From Paraconiothyrium sp. Pb-2020 (lineage: Eukaryota; Ascomycota; Dothideomycetes; Pleosporales; Didymosphaeriaceae): a DNA stretch of 64,000 nucleotides. Each line of letters begins with the position of its first letter. The first letter of the stretch is position 1. The notes under the pieces were generated by a model. That model was given only the letters and a program-made list of their open reading frames with translations. It was not told the DNA's origin and did no database searches. Where the stretch lies: the NCBI GenBank assembly GCA_022419385.1, contig JAJUBI010000004.1, forward strand, positions 3,949,286 through 4,013,285. Reading direction: 5' to 3'. A program made the translations under genes and the position numbers. Below are positions 12,378 through 23,855 of the stretch, one piece after another.

Positions 12378-14645
12378 ATGCCTCCCGCTCCCGATGGCAA
12401 GATTTATTCCGCTACATATAGTAATGTAAGTTGTTTGCAGTTGAGTCGCACGTAGCAAGAGCCCGGGGGCAACGCCGATAGATGGCGGAACAGGCAGCAT
12501 AGCAGCAATGGCTATGCTATTGTTTGATCCTCGTGCTAATGGCATGTTCAGGTTCCCGTGTACGAATTCAATGTAGCCGGCAACCATGTCATGCGCCGCC
12601 GCGCCGACGACTGGATCAACGCAACGCACATCCTCAAAGTAGCCGACTATGACAAGCCCGCGCGCACGCGCATCCTGGAGCGCGAGGTGCAGAAGGGCGT
12701 CCACGAGAAGGTGCAGGGCGGCTACGGAAAGTACCAGGGCACATGGATCCCTCTGCACGACGGGCGCATGCTCGCAGAGCGCAACGGCGTCCTCGAGAAG
12801 ATGCTGCCTATGTTCGACTTCATCCCCGGCGATAGAAGCCCTCCGCCTGCCCCGAAACATGCGACCGCAGCCTCGAGCCGTCCCAAAGCACAGCGCGCGA
12901 GCGCCGCGGCAGCCGCCAGAGCCAATGGTAATAATGTGTATTCACTAGAAGCTATGAACTGTAGGAGGCTGCATCTCCTATTGTGAAGCTTGCAAGGACG
13001 AGGCTGACTTGCGTGCGCAGCCTTTGTGTCAAATCCGCCGTCGCAAATGGCCGAATCCCCGTACGTCGAGCAGCAACAACCAACGCAGATATACCGCGAC
13101 GAGACACCGGATAATGTGACTGTTGTGTCGGAGAGCATGCTGGGGGACCAGGACATGCTCACGGCCTCGCAATATTCCGCTAGCAGCCGGAAACGCAAGA
13201 GGGGTGCTGACCAGATGTCTGTCGAAGATACGCAACACCAGATGTGGGCAGACGCACTGCTCGACTACTTCATGCTGCTCGATTCTGATGAAGGCTTCGT
13301 CGCACCACCTGAACCACCACCCAGCGTCAATCTAGACCGGGCCATCGACGACAAGGGACACTCCGCGATGCACTGGGCAGCAGCCATGGGCGATCTTGAA
13401 GTAGTGAAGGAGCTCATCCGGCGTGGCGCACGCATTGACTGCGTCTCCAACAACCTAGAAACCCCACTGATGCGCGCCGTTATGTTTACCAACAACCATG
13501 ACAAGGGCACAATGCAGAGCATGATCAAGATCTTCCAGCAGACGGTGGTCCGGTCTGACTGGTTTGGCAGCACTGTATTTCACCACATCGCAGCTACCAC
13601 GAGTAGCTCGAACAAATACTCATGCGCGCGCTACTATCTAGATTGTATCATTAACAAGCTTTCAGAGACATGGATTCCAGACGAGGTTACGCGGTTGTTG
13701 AACGCGCAGGATCAGAATGGAGACACCGCAATTATGATAGCTGCACGACATGGCGCGCGGAAGTGTGTACGAAGTCTGTTAGGACGCAACGTTTCTGTCG
13801 ACATACCGAACAAGAAGGGCGAAACAGCGGATGATCTCATTCGCGAGCTGAACCAGCGACGGCGGATGCATGGCCGGCCACGGCAAGCATCATCATCACC
13901 TTTTGCACCACCGCTAGAACAGAGGATCAACGGACACGGAGGCCATCTGGACGAGATCGGTCCATCACTATCATTACCTTTCCCAAGCCTTTCTTCTGTC
14001 CGCGAATCGCAGCGCAGCGAATATCGTTCACAAACAGCTTCGCATCTCATGACCAAGGTTGCGCCTACGCTGCTAGAAAAATGCGAAGAGCTCGCTGCAG
14101 CCTACGAGGCCGAACTGCAAGAGAAAGAGGCAGAGTCACTGGACGCAGAACGCGTGGTCAAGAAGCGGCAAGCCGAGTTAGAAGCAACGCGAAAGCAGGT
14201 AACCGAGCTCGTGAGCATGAACAACGGGCTACACATCGACCTGGGCGACGACGAAGCAGATCGTCAACAAGAAAATGAACTGCGGATGCTGGTCGAGGAA
14301 GCGGAGTCGCTGCTCGAAATCGAGCAGATGACCGAACTCAAGCGAATATGCGCCTCGCAACCACAGATCAATTCGAGTTCACCCGTCGATCTCGCGGAGA
14401 AAATGCGATTGGCGCTGCTGCTTCATCGCGCGCAGCTAGAGCGGCAGGAGCTTGTAAGAGAGGTTGTGGAAAACCTCTCTGTGGCGGGCATGGGCGAGAA
14501 GCAGGGCGTGTACAAGAGTCTGATTGCGAAGGCGATCGGGGAGAGGGAGGAGGACATTGAGAGTATGTTGCCGGAGATCTTAAAGGAACTGGAGGAGGCG
14601 GAGACGCAGGAGCGCGCGGAGGGGTTGGAGCAGAGTCCTGTGTAG
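12378..14645 (+). CDS. MBP1: APSES (KilA-N) transcription factor, MBF complex subunit of Mbp1/Res type
   Basis: Exons 12378-12425, 12552-12927 and 13021-14645 give 682 aa. The APSES DNA-binding domain spans about residues 5-110, with the core RRRADDWINATHILKVADYD and later GKYQGTWIPLHDGRMLAE. A basic stretch SSRKRKRG lies near residue 200. Ankyrin repeats follow (DDKGHSAMHWAAAMGDLEVV, then DQNGDTAIMIAARHGARKCV). A long Glu-rich coiled coil covers roughly 480-640. This order is that of Mbp1/Swi4/Res proteins, which drive G1/S transcription through MCB elements together with a Swi6-like partner. The first exon carries only 16 codons before a canonical GTAAGT donor. The later exon frame is open without ATG, so splicing is needed. 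A candidate MCB element sits in its own promoter. Confidence 0.93.
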
Positions 14646-15297
14646 GCTGTTGCCAGCAGTCTGATTACGACGTTATGTCCAGCGCGGTCATCGAGTTGTT
14701 TCTTGTTTCTTTGGGGGCTGTATGATCTATGTTGTTTTGATTCCCCAGGCGAAGGCCACATGAGAGCCAGTCACGAATACGAGCAAATGCTGCGCACTAC
14801 CAGATGATACTTTCCGGAGTGACTCGTGTCTTGGATGTGTGGGTGGGTACCGGCAATCCCGTCATCTGGTTCCCGCTGTCAAGCCAAATGACTTCCGTCT
14901 TGGGGATCACGAGTAAGACAAGCGCAGCATCGAAGCCCTTCTGGCCCCATGGTTCGAGTCAAAGAGAAGTCGACATGCGAACTTTCGAGTATCTACCCCG
15001 GAGTGTCCGCCATTATGAGGGTCCTATACGTTGAACTGATAACGTGGAGCAGTCCCAGTCCCACTACAACGGACCGGCGTTGGTGTCGTCGGTACAGGCG
15101 GCAGGGCGTGCGTGGGCGCTGACGTCCCCTGATGGGCTATTCGTAGCCAGGACCCTGGCGTATGCATGCGGCTTGGCTCGCATGCGCTCCAGCGCGCGAG
15201 ATCCACTAACATCCCCAGCAACGCCACGCCTCGCGATAGTTAGGTGCAGTGCTCCACCTGCCACAGCCGCGCTGCCCAGGAGGACAGCTTCGCTTAT
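14646..15297. other. Intergenic spacer and uncertain 5' end of the next gene
   Basis: No independent gene seen. The transporter frame remains open upstream of its first ATG at 15298 to at least 15244, so an upstream exon could lie here. Confidence 0.4.
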
Positions 15298-17037
15298 ATG
15301 CCTGAGAGCATCCCCCTTCGCAAGGCCCCGAGTACCCGGCGACCCGATCTTCTCTTTGACACCGACGACAGAAACGGCAGCACCGGACACTCGCGAGCCA
15401 GTACCAGAGACAGCTCGCCCTTCACAGAGATCCACCACCCCAAAAGTAATCATAAAGGCACCCACGTACACTTTGCGGAGCCAGACTCCCCCGATTCGGA
15501 TCTCAGCTTCGACGACTGGGATGAGAGCGCGCCGAGCCATAGCCACACCATGCCTTCAGACTTACGGCCTGACATGGACCGCGAGCGCGACGGGCGATCG
15601 CTGTCGCCCCTGTTAGGATCACACAAGCAAGACGACGAGGGAACAGAGAACGGAGGGCTGAGCAGAAGCACGCATACCTTCCATGAGCGGGACCCCGCAA
15701 GCCAGGCACATCTGGAGACGAGGAGGAGGTATACTTATGCGGCAATATTCCTGGCGTTGAGTCTGGTCAGCTTCACGGTGCAGACGGAGACGGCCGTGTA
15801 TATTCAGCATGAGTTGAAGTGGGAGAAGCCGTTTTGTATGCTGTAAGACTCCCTTGACCTGCTACCAATGGCTAGACATGTGAAAGGAGAGATGGTATTG
15901 ACCACCACCCAGATACATGACCCACGGCTCCTGGATAATCCTTTGGCCATTACAACTCGCCATAATGCGCCTCCAAGACCTCTCCACCCCCTTCCCAGTC
16001 TTCTGGCGCCGCCATGTCCAACTCCTCCGCCAAACCGCCCTCATGGTTCAACACCAGACGCTGCATCCCTCCATCCGGCAATCCCAAACCTCACCCGTAC
16101 GCTATATGATTCGCATGACGGCCTTCATCACCTGTGCCCTCACAGTTGCCGGCGGAAGTTGGTATCTTGCCGTCAACTTGACCACCGCGAGCGACCTCAC
16201 AGCGATCTACAACTGCAGCGCATTCTTCGCATACGCTTTCAGCATTCCACTGCTAAAAGAGAAAGTCCGCATGAACAAGATCATCGCCGTAGCCATCGCC
16301 ATCTTCGGCGTCTTCATCGTCGCCTACGGTGACACAACCCCTGCAAAGCATGGCAATAAATCTGGTGGCGGTGCCGGCGGTGAAAAAGCCCCCCCTTCCC
16401 ACGAAGCCGAGAACCGCGCTGTAGGCAACATGATCATCGGCATCGGTTCGGTGCTCTACGGATTCTACGAGGTGCTGTACAAGCGGCTTGCGTGCCCGCC
16501 GGACGGGTGCAGTCCGAACCGGGGCATGGTATTTGCGAACTTGTTTGGGAGTTTAATAGGCGCATTCACGCTGGCGGTGCTATGGATTCCGCTGCCGGTG
16601 CTGCATTATATGGGATGGGAAGAGTTTGAGTTGCCACACGGGAAGCAGGCGTGGATGATGGCGATTAGTGTCTTTGCTAATGCGAGTATGTTCCCCTTCT
16701 CTTCCCTTTTTTCCCCTTGTTCCCCGATGCTCGCTCTTTGTCCATGCGAAATCAGTTGTACTGACAAGGGATTTTAGCTTTCTCCGGCTCTTTCCTCATC
16801 CTTATCAGTCTGACCTCGCCCGTCCTCTCATCCGTCGCCGCACTCCTCACCATCTTCATCGTCGCCATCGTCGACCAACTGCTCCCTCCGCCACTGAACT
16901 CGCCGCTCACTCCTGCGGCGCTAGTCGGTGGGCTGCTCATCATCGGAGCGTTTTGCCTACTGAGTTGGGCAACCTACTGGGAGATGGACGAGGAAAGACG
17001 GAAGAAGCTCGAAGAGGAGAGTGACGTTGACGATTAG
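15298..17037 (+). CDS. EamA/DMT-family transporter, SLC35F/Thi74-like
   Basis: Exons 15298-15842, 15913-16685 and 16778-17037 give 525 aa. Residues 1-140 are acidic, Ser-rich and probably cytosolic. About ten hydrophobic segments follow, beginning YAAIFLALSLVSFTVQTETA. The motif KPFCMLYMTHGSW, rebuilt across intron 1, and the EamA-like block TTASDLTAIYNCSAFFAYAF with LKEKVRMNKIIAVAIAIFGV point to the drug/metabolite transporter superfamily. The closest architecture I know is the SLC35F/yeast Thi74 group, usually placed in endomembranes or vacuole. The substrate is unknown. The start is uncertain: 15298 is the first in-frame ATG, but the frame extends upstream without a stop, so an extra 5' exon is possible. 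A Gly/Lys-rich loop lies near residue 300. Confidence 0.82.
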
Positions 17038-17732
17038 ACCTGTCCTCATATAAGAGCCTGAACATTGTAGAGCATCGGGCGGCTGTCTCAAGATTTGTTT
17101 TCATCGCGCCTCGCATTCGACCTTTAACTAGGTCAGCTGAGAGCTGGTCGTGTTTTCTTTTGTCACGCGTGGGTGCATATTAGGGTACGCTTTGGGCATC
17201 TTGTCTTGCATAGGGTTTGGGATGGCATGGGATGGTTTGCAATATCTAGACGGCGTTATAAGGCGCTGGTTGAGGGCATACGGAGGGACTGGACTGCGTA
17301 AAGCAGGGCCCTCCGTGATGTTTGAGGGTATATCGCTTATAGAAGAAGAAGAAGAAGAAGCAATGTGCGAGGTGTGATTTTACTCAAAGAACTTCTCTCT
17401 CTTGAATAGGTGAGCAATGTTGTCAAGGAGACAAGAGTGTATGCTGGTGTTGGAAACTGACGCACATGTGTTTCTGGCTGTCGAATTTGAAGGCTCGAGG
17501 AGAGCCCGGAGTTGCTGAAGGCCCACAAGAATAGTCCGAGCTTTTCGTTCGACTGCTGTCATCAATGGTAGGATTGGGCAGCATCGATCGCTGCAAGCCA
17601 GCATGCACAAGCTATGAGCGCCAATGCTGCATATCGCTAGCTACAGACCACTCTCCATCATTCGTGAACCTTGCCGCCTAGGAGTACAGTTAGCGAGCGA
17701 GTCTCCTCAGGTCCACACGCCTTGTCAGATCC
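17038..17732. other. Convergent spacer with a GAA microsatellite
   Basis: Lies between the transporter stop (+) and the ankyrin-gene stop (-). It holds a roughly 20-bp GAA/AGA repeat at 17341-17360. No gene seen. Confidence 0.5.
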
Positions 17733-18698
17733 TCACTGTACACAGCAGTTTGTACTCCTCTTTTTCCTCTCCCTCCTCCAGGCCTCAACATCCTCTATAA
17801 ACCGCGGGTACTCTTTCTTGGCAAACTCCAGTGCAGTTTCCGGATCCGCACCATGATCTAATAACAACCATGTCAATTCGCGCGTGTCTTTCTCTAGCAT
17901 GGTACTGGTCGGTATATAACAGATTGGACCCGCGCTTCTACCGTTCCCACCACGATGATCCGGCAGAATTTTCATGTCAGGGGGTTGGTCTGGCGCATTG
18001 ATGTCCAGCTTGACCACGTCGAGGAGATGCCGGAGCATGTCCATATGTTCTCTATACCACTGGTCATCTGTTCTTGGGTTTTCAAAAGGACCGTATGTCG
18101 CTCTCTCGACCGCCAAGTGAAGCTCTCTCCGGCCATGGGGTGCACCGTGGGAGCGAAGAAGCTCGTAGGTAGGGATAATGCAACGAGTGACGCACTTCTC
18201 CAGCAAAGGCTGATGTAACAGGCGATAACGCTGCGGCGTAGATTCCGGGAACTGCACAGAAGTATGGGCGCCATGTTCGAGGCCCCATTCCACTAGCTCT
18301 TTATGGCCCAGTACGTGCCAAAGAAACGGCAGCTTCTCGTCTGCTCCTCTATTATCGTCTATGCTAGTAGAGTTGATGTCCCATCCGTTATCCAGTAGTA
18401 GCTGGAGCGTTTCTGTATTCGCATCACGGACGTCGCTCGGCAGACGTGGCCTGATATCTACACCTTTTGTGGCAAGGTCCTTCAAAATGTCAACGGCATT
18501 ATGGCGTATAGCGCGGTGAATAAGCTGGGCGTATAGCCTTGGCAGGTCTTCGTCAGATAGTGGAGATATAGCTTGATCCAACAAAGTTGTGGAATCATTC
18601 TTGCAGGCCTGGTCGCAGTTGGTGAGAGCCGATTCTAGAGTGTATGGAGAAGCGCGAGGAAGCGGCGAAGGTGAAACATTGGCACCGCGGGCAGACAT
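17733..18698 (-). CDS. Ankyrin-repeat protein
   Basis: Single-exon 321-aa frame starting at ATG 18698. Diverged ankyrin-type repeats are recognisable: LIHRAIRHNAVDILKDLATK near residue 60, TETLQLLLDNGWDINSTS near 95, LGHKELVEWGLEHGAH near 130, and LTWLLLDHGADPETALEFAK near 275. No other domain, signal peptide or membrane segment is visible. The C-terminus is basic and ends in NCCVQ, not a CaaX box. It lies 316 bp beyond the stop codon of the SGNH gene on the same strand. Free-standing fungal ankyrin proteins of this size are common, lineage-specific and mostly uncharacterised, so no function is inferred beyond protein-protein binding. Confidence 0.85.
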   Translation of the reverse strand: MSARGANVSPSPLPRASPYTLESALTNCDQACKNDSTTLLDQAISPLSDEDLPRLYAQLIHRAIRHNAVDILKDLATKGVDIRPRLPSDVRDANTETLQLLLDNGWDINSTSIDDNRGADEKLPFLWHVLGHKELVEWGLEHGAHTSVQFPESTPQRYRLLHQPLLEKCVTRCIIPTYELLRSHGAPHGRRELHLAVERATYGPFENPRTDDQWYREHMDMLRHLLDVVKLDINAPDQPPDMKILPDHRGGNGRSAGPICYIPTSTMLEKDTRELTWLLLDHGADPETALEFAKKEYPRFIEDVEAWRRERKKRSTNCCVQ

Positions 18699-19014
18699 TA
18701 TTGGATGATCGTAATTTGGCTGGGGGGTTCCAACGGAACTGTACTTTGTTGAGGTGGCTTAAGGTAAAGAAGAGTTGGTGGGGGAGGCATCAACTTTATG
18801 TATATTCCATTGTATTGACTAGTCTAGCTTAGGTTAGGTGATCACTACGCCTCTCGTCTCCCTCCGTCTCATGCAGTGGCCAATCATCAAGTTCTATAGA
18901 GCCCCTGCTCTGTCTGTACCTTCTAAAAAGTACGCAATAGCGCTGACCTCGACCTCTTATTGATAGTTGATGTAGTAATGTAGATCTAGCGCGACGAGGG
19001 TGACTCTCTGCTTC
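18699..19014. other. Short spacer between two minus-strand genes
   Basis: Holds the promoter of the ankyrin gene and the 3' end of the SGNH gene. Nothing else seen. Confidence 0.5.
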
Positions 19015-22000
19015 CTATACCTTACACGTCGCCAGCAGTTGATAGTACGGGACATCATTACAATTCACACCCAGCTTTCCACACTCGCTTACTGGCTTCT
19101 TACCACAGGTTGTCGCGCGGTTTTCGTTGGGCCTCACGCACGTAAACCTGACGCCGACGGCGCAGCTCAATTCGCCTGCAACTGCACCTGACTGGGCAGT
19201 CGGAGCGTATGGACCGCCCCTGTAAGTGCAGCTGAATTGCTGGTAATGGCCGTCGCCAAGAATAATGTCAAAGGGCGTAGTAGTAACGTCAGTGTTCTCT
19301 GAACCGCGTTCGACGTCGTCCTGGCTGCGAACAAGTCCATTATCGCGATCGGTGTCGCAAGGGTCGATTGGGGTGTTGCGATTTGCTTGGAATGCCGCGT
19401 TGGTCCACGACGTTGGGTCGAGATGCAGGCGCCAGATTTGAATCTCCTGCCTGGAGAGGAATACCTGGGTGGCTTTGTAGCCTTGTAGATAAACGGCTAC
19501 TGTGCCGAATCTACTCGACCAATTCTCCTCCGGCACATCAGCAGGACGTTCTTTCTGAACCGGATCGTAAAGCACCTGCATCATGCATTAGGTTCTTGTG
19601 TACAAGGGACAGAAAAGGGTATACGTACTGCTCCTTTACCATAGCCCAGCGTTTGGAAGTCAGGATTGACTTGTCTCGTATAGGCGAACCCATCCACGGA
19701 TGCTCTTGGGAGAATGTCCAAGATTGTGTCTCGAATCCTATTGTACTGTGATCGATATTTCATCCCCGCCGAATCGCTCTGAGTCAATGTGTCTTTTTCA
19801 TCTGCGCCGTTCTCCGCAATGGCACGGTTTGTGCCACCCATGATGTAGCAATTTGGACTGGGTCCTAGCTGATATACATTATCCTCCGAGCCAAGGTAGC
19901 GTCTCAGTATATTGATTATGTCCGGCTCGAATCGACCGTCTAAGTTAACGACGCTCGGTTTCTCCCAGAAGTGGGCAACGAAGGCGCCTGTGAAATTCTC
20001 AAAGTCAGCTCGCATCCTGAACTTGGCCATCAAGTTTGTCCCACCCGCTTGTACACCTAATCAAAAGGCTCTCCAGTGAAAGCTCTGCACATGGTCCAAT
20101 GAGAAATCGATTGTGATGCTAGAATCTGGGCTGGAGGTAGAATGGGTGTGCCACTCACCTATTTGAGAAATGCAGAAGAGAGCGAAACAGCCATGTAGTT
20201 CTTGCACGAAAATGTTGCGTGCTTCATCTCCCCATATGACTTGAACAACGGCTGTGTTAGTGCCCAAAACACCGTCGTCGTTATCGACCAGAACCGAGTT
20301 ATCCGATCTCAAAAGATTGTCGTACCACGCGCCCCAATCGCCACTGCCCGGAGATGGAATGTCCCGCTCGATCAAGTCGATAGGCAATGCCATGGAACGG
20401 TTACCTTGAGGCGGTACATTCGCCAAGGTTGGTTTGCTTGTGGCAGGTACATCGGTAGGTACGGCTTCGATTGCTCGACGGCGCGCACCGCAAGCTGTAC
20501 CACAGTTTTTCGGTTGACAGAAATCCTGAACGGTAGTGGCGCTTTCAGTCGTTGTGGAGACAGTTGTAGCCGAGCCCGAACATGCGGTGATAGTATAGCA
20601 GGTACTGATGGTCTCTGTAGTGGTTGTCTTGGAGGTGAGGTCCGGAAAGTCGGTTGTGACAACGACAAATTTAGTCGTACAAGTAGGGTATGCTTTGCTA
20701 GTGGAGCATGATTCGTCTGGATTATCGTCTGGCTAGAGTGTTCTGTCAGTAACCCCGAGTTGCAAATAGGACCACGCATACTCACAGCATCACTACCCCC
20801 GCCCTTTCCACCGCCGAACGGTTCACAGGAAGCTGTAGTTGCGCAAGAGCCACTGTAACAACTTGGGCCTGAGCATGAGCGGGTTGTACAACTGGGACCA
20901 ATGCAAATGCCCCCCACACAGTCCGGTCCTGAGCAACCGAGACTTATGCAATCGATACCAGTGCAGTGACCACTTCCACCATCACCGTCGCTTCCACCCT
21001 CACAACCAGGACCTATACAGCCATGGTCTAAGCAGCCGAGGCCACCACCTTGACAGGCACCATCCACGCAATTGGGGCCAATACAACCACGCGGGGTGCA
21101 TTCTGGGCCAGTACAAACACCACTGGGGGAGCAGTCGTTGCCAGAACAACCAAAGCTTGCGCAAAGTGGGCCTGCTACGAGTCAGTGATGCACATACAGA
21201 CCTCACAAGGATTACGTACCATCACATTTGCCTCCTACACAATCGCGTCCGGTGCAGTGACCGTTAGTCACGATGGGAAATCCAGTCACGGTAGGTTGGG
21301 TGCCTACCGTTGTGGTGGTGCCTCCGATAACAGTAGTAGTACCTCCGATAACAGTAGTGGTACCTCCGATGACAGTGGTTGTAGGAGTTGTCCCTCCACC
21401 TTCACTCGTGGTGGTTCCGCCGCCGACTGGAGGTATCGAGATTGAACCGCCTCCAGGGCACCAGGCAGGCTCGGGTCCACATGTCGGTTTGGTGCTGTCA
21501 CCTTTGGCCGGTGAGGGAGCGATAACTTCGGGGCTTTTCCCAGAGTCTAGATGCCCATTGAACGCAGATATTGCAAAGGCATAATTCCAGACCCCTGGGA
21601 ACAAGAAGTATTGATCATTACAATGACCCGAATTCATCGTGACATTCCCAATGAGTTCCAATGTACTCCCAGCCTTATTGATATTGCGAGACCAGACTCT
21701 GTAACCCGCAGCAGAATTGGTATTTGACCAAGATAGGCTAAGCAGAAGATTTCGTCAGTAATTCTTATCGTGCCGTTGGGTGGCGAACTTACCCAACAGT
21801 GGTAGGATCATACGAGTTGACGCGCAACCCTGAGGGCACTGAAGGAGAGCCACCACCGGGTATCACAGCCGATCCGTCTGAAGGAAGGCCCTGTCCGTTC
21901 TCGTTCCATGTGACAAGCCAGACGACGTAATTTCGACCAGGTGTCAGCTCATCGATGACAGCAGGTGAACTCTTGAAGGCTGCACCGCCAATGTACTGGC

Positions 22001-23855
22001 AGTGATCCCATTCCCAATCCCAATATATAACGTTATACAGGACAACAGAGCCCGTGGCTCCCCCTGTGGGTGGATCCCAGGTGATAGTCATCCCACTGCC
22101 GCTAGGTTCGATCTGGATATTTCGTGGCGGAGGAGGAAGCTCTGGAGTAGCAGTCGCCGATACGGAAGACGTCCAGGCGCTCGTCTCATCTCCATATACG
22201 GCTCGGACCCGAACTGTATATTCCCAGCCCTCGCCTGGCCATTGGGAATCCCAACGATTGGTCATAACACTGCCAGGAGAGAAGGTAGCTGATACACCGT
22301 TTGCCGAAGCTTCGACATCATAGCCATATGCGCCATACACTCTCTGATATTAGCTCCTTGATTATGTTATTAGGAGAACTGAGCACCTACCTTTATCCCA
22401 CGTAACTGTGACACCTTGGGGCGAGGAGAACGCTCGTATATTTGAGGGTGTTTGGAGGCCCCGCCCGGACTAGCGATATGCTTAGCGAAGTCCATCGCGT
22501 ATCCATAATAACAGCTTCCTACCTGACATGAACCTTCAAGAGGAGAGGAGCCAATCCCGAAGTCGTCGACCAGAGTCTTGGAGAAAGCTCTGGCTAGTTG
22601 GAACTCTCCACAACCATTAGGGTGGAGCCCATCGTATCCTTAAGAAGTACCTTCGTTAGCATCGACTGCCCCTCAAACAGTAGAACCAGCCGCCATATTA
22701 CAGTACCCTTTGTGCATAATGACTTATTGATGGATGAACAACTTACCAGCAGAACAACCAGAGTCTAAGCATTGGTATGTACCCGCTACATCCACTACAT
22801 GTGCAGGAGATTGTGATGTAGACATTGATGCCAGCAGAGCGGGCAGACGCCTGTTGTATTCATCGGTGCCGGTTACCAGGTCATCACGCCCATTGATATG
22901 GGTGCGATGGGGTATATTGGCGATGGCGAACTTCATGTTGGGGTTGACTGCTCGGGCATTGGTAATCTAGTAGTGACTTCCTCGTCAACGAATCTTCGGA
23001 ACACGAATGTTTGGAAGCACAACCACATACCAGTGTTTGAATGCTTGCCAGCGTACCGCTAACATCGCTGTAGAACCAACCTAAATCATTGAACCCTAGG
23101 AATAAGAACATAAAATCTGCCGGTGTGCTTTGCAACACGCCTGCGATCAGGCCTTTGTCTACAGCTGCTGCGCGGCCCCAGACAGCGAAGTGGTTACTCT
23201 CAGCCAGGAACGCTGAGTCAGCTTCCTCGCAATAACCCCCATCAGTCGAGAACGACTCGTCGGCTGGAGAACCATATAAGGCTGGTGGCGGTGGAGCAGT
23301 AGGCGGTGGAGGCGCCTTGGTACCTATGTAAGGCCCAACCAAGCGGAATCCTGTTCCAGTGTTGCGGAGCCATTGCCAAATTCTGTACCGCCAAGTACAG
23401 TCACCTTCCCTGCCCTGGGTGATCGAATCTCCTACAATCAGTATACGCATTCCTGATTGGCGTTGGTGGAGATAAGACTCAGTGGTTGAATTCGTTGAAG
23501 CGACCAAGTTTGCGACCATGGCTGAGGGTTCGTAGTACCTGATGCCTTGTTGCTTTAGGGGCATGACTGACGCAATTTGATCGACAGCCTTGTACCCCGG
23601 GTGCTCCGTAATATTTGTCGGCACTGGAATTGCGGGGAACGTCGAAAGACGCTCTTGCTCCAAGGAGACAGAGACTTCATGTTGTACTGCGGAAATAAAG
23701 TCGATCGATCCATTTCCAGATGGAACTGATATCGCGGCGACACTGATATTAGTGGAGGATTCCTGTGTAAGTGCTACATCAGTCAATAGACTGGTAGTTA
23801 AAATGATTGAACAGAAGAAGCTGCGCCCATACGAGGGGCGTCCTGGAGGGACCAT
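19015..23855 (-). CDS. Giant modular secreted protein: SGNH hydrolase, three FN3-like domains, Cys/Gly repeats
   Basis: Ten exons (23031-23855, 22747-22966, 22523-22638, 22391-22469, 21793-22339, 21220-21737, 20786-21171, 20159-20732, 19629-20056, 19015-19575) sum to 4254 nt, or 1417 aa. ATG 23855 is chosen because it begins a signal-peptide-like segment (SFFCSIILTTSLLTDVALT). The SGNH esterase block I ILIVGDSITQG is near residue 140, FLGFNDLGW near 258, and block V YDGLHPNG near 350. Fibronectin-III-like domains lie at about 388-478, 479-575 and 576-675. Then come a Thr/Gly region with a 7-residue tandem repeat, a Cys/Gly region (about 760-895) built on C-x-GP-x-C units, and a C-terminal region (about 990-1417) with ELHGCFALFCISQIG and FVAHFWEKPSV, like tails of some fungal chitinases. 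Probably a cell-wall or matrix ester/carbohydrate-active protein; the substrate is unknown. Confidence 0.82.
21321..21383. repeat. Three 21-bp tandem units inside the SGNH/FN3 gene
   Basis: Units at 21321-21341, 21342-21362 and 21363-21383 differ at a few bases. They encode a seven-residue Thr/Val/Ile/Gly repeat (TTTVIGG type) in a linker between the FN3 domains and the Cys/Gly block. The 21-bp period keeps the frame, so copy-number changes would be tolerated. Confidence 0.9.
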
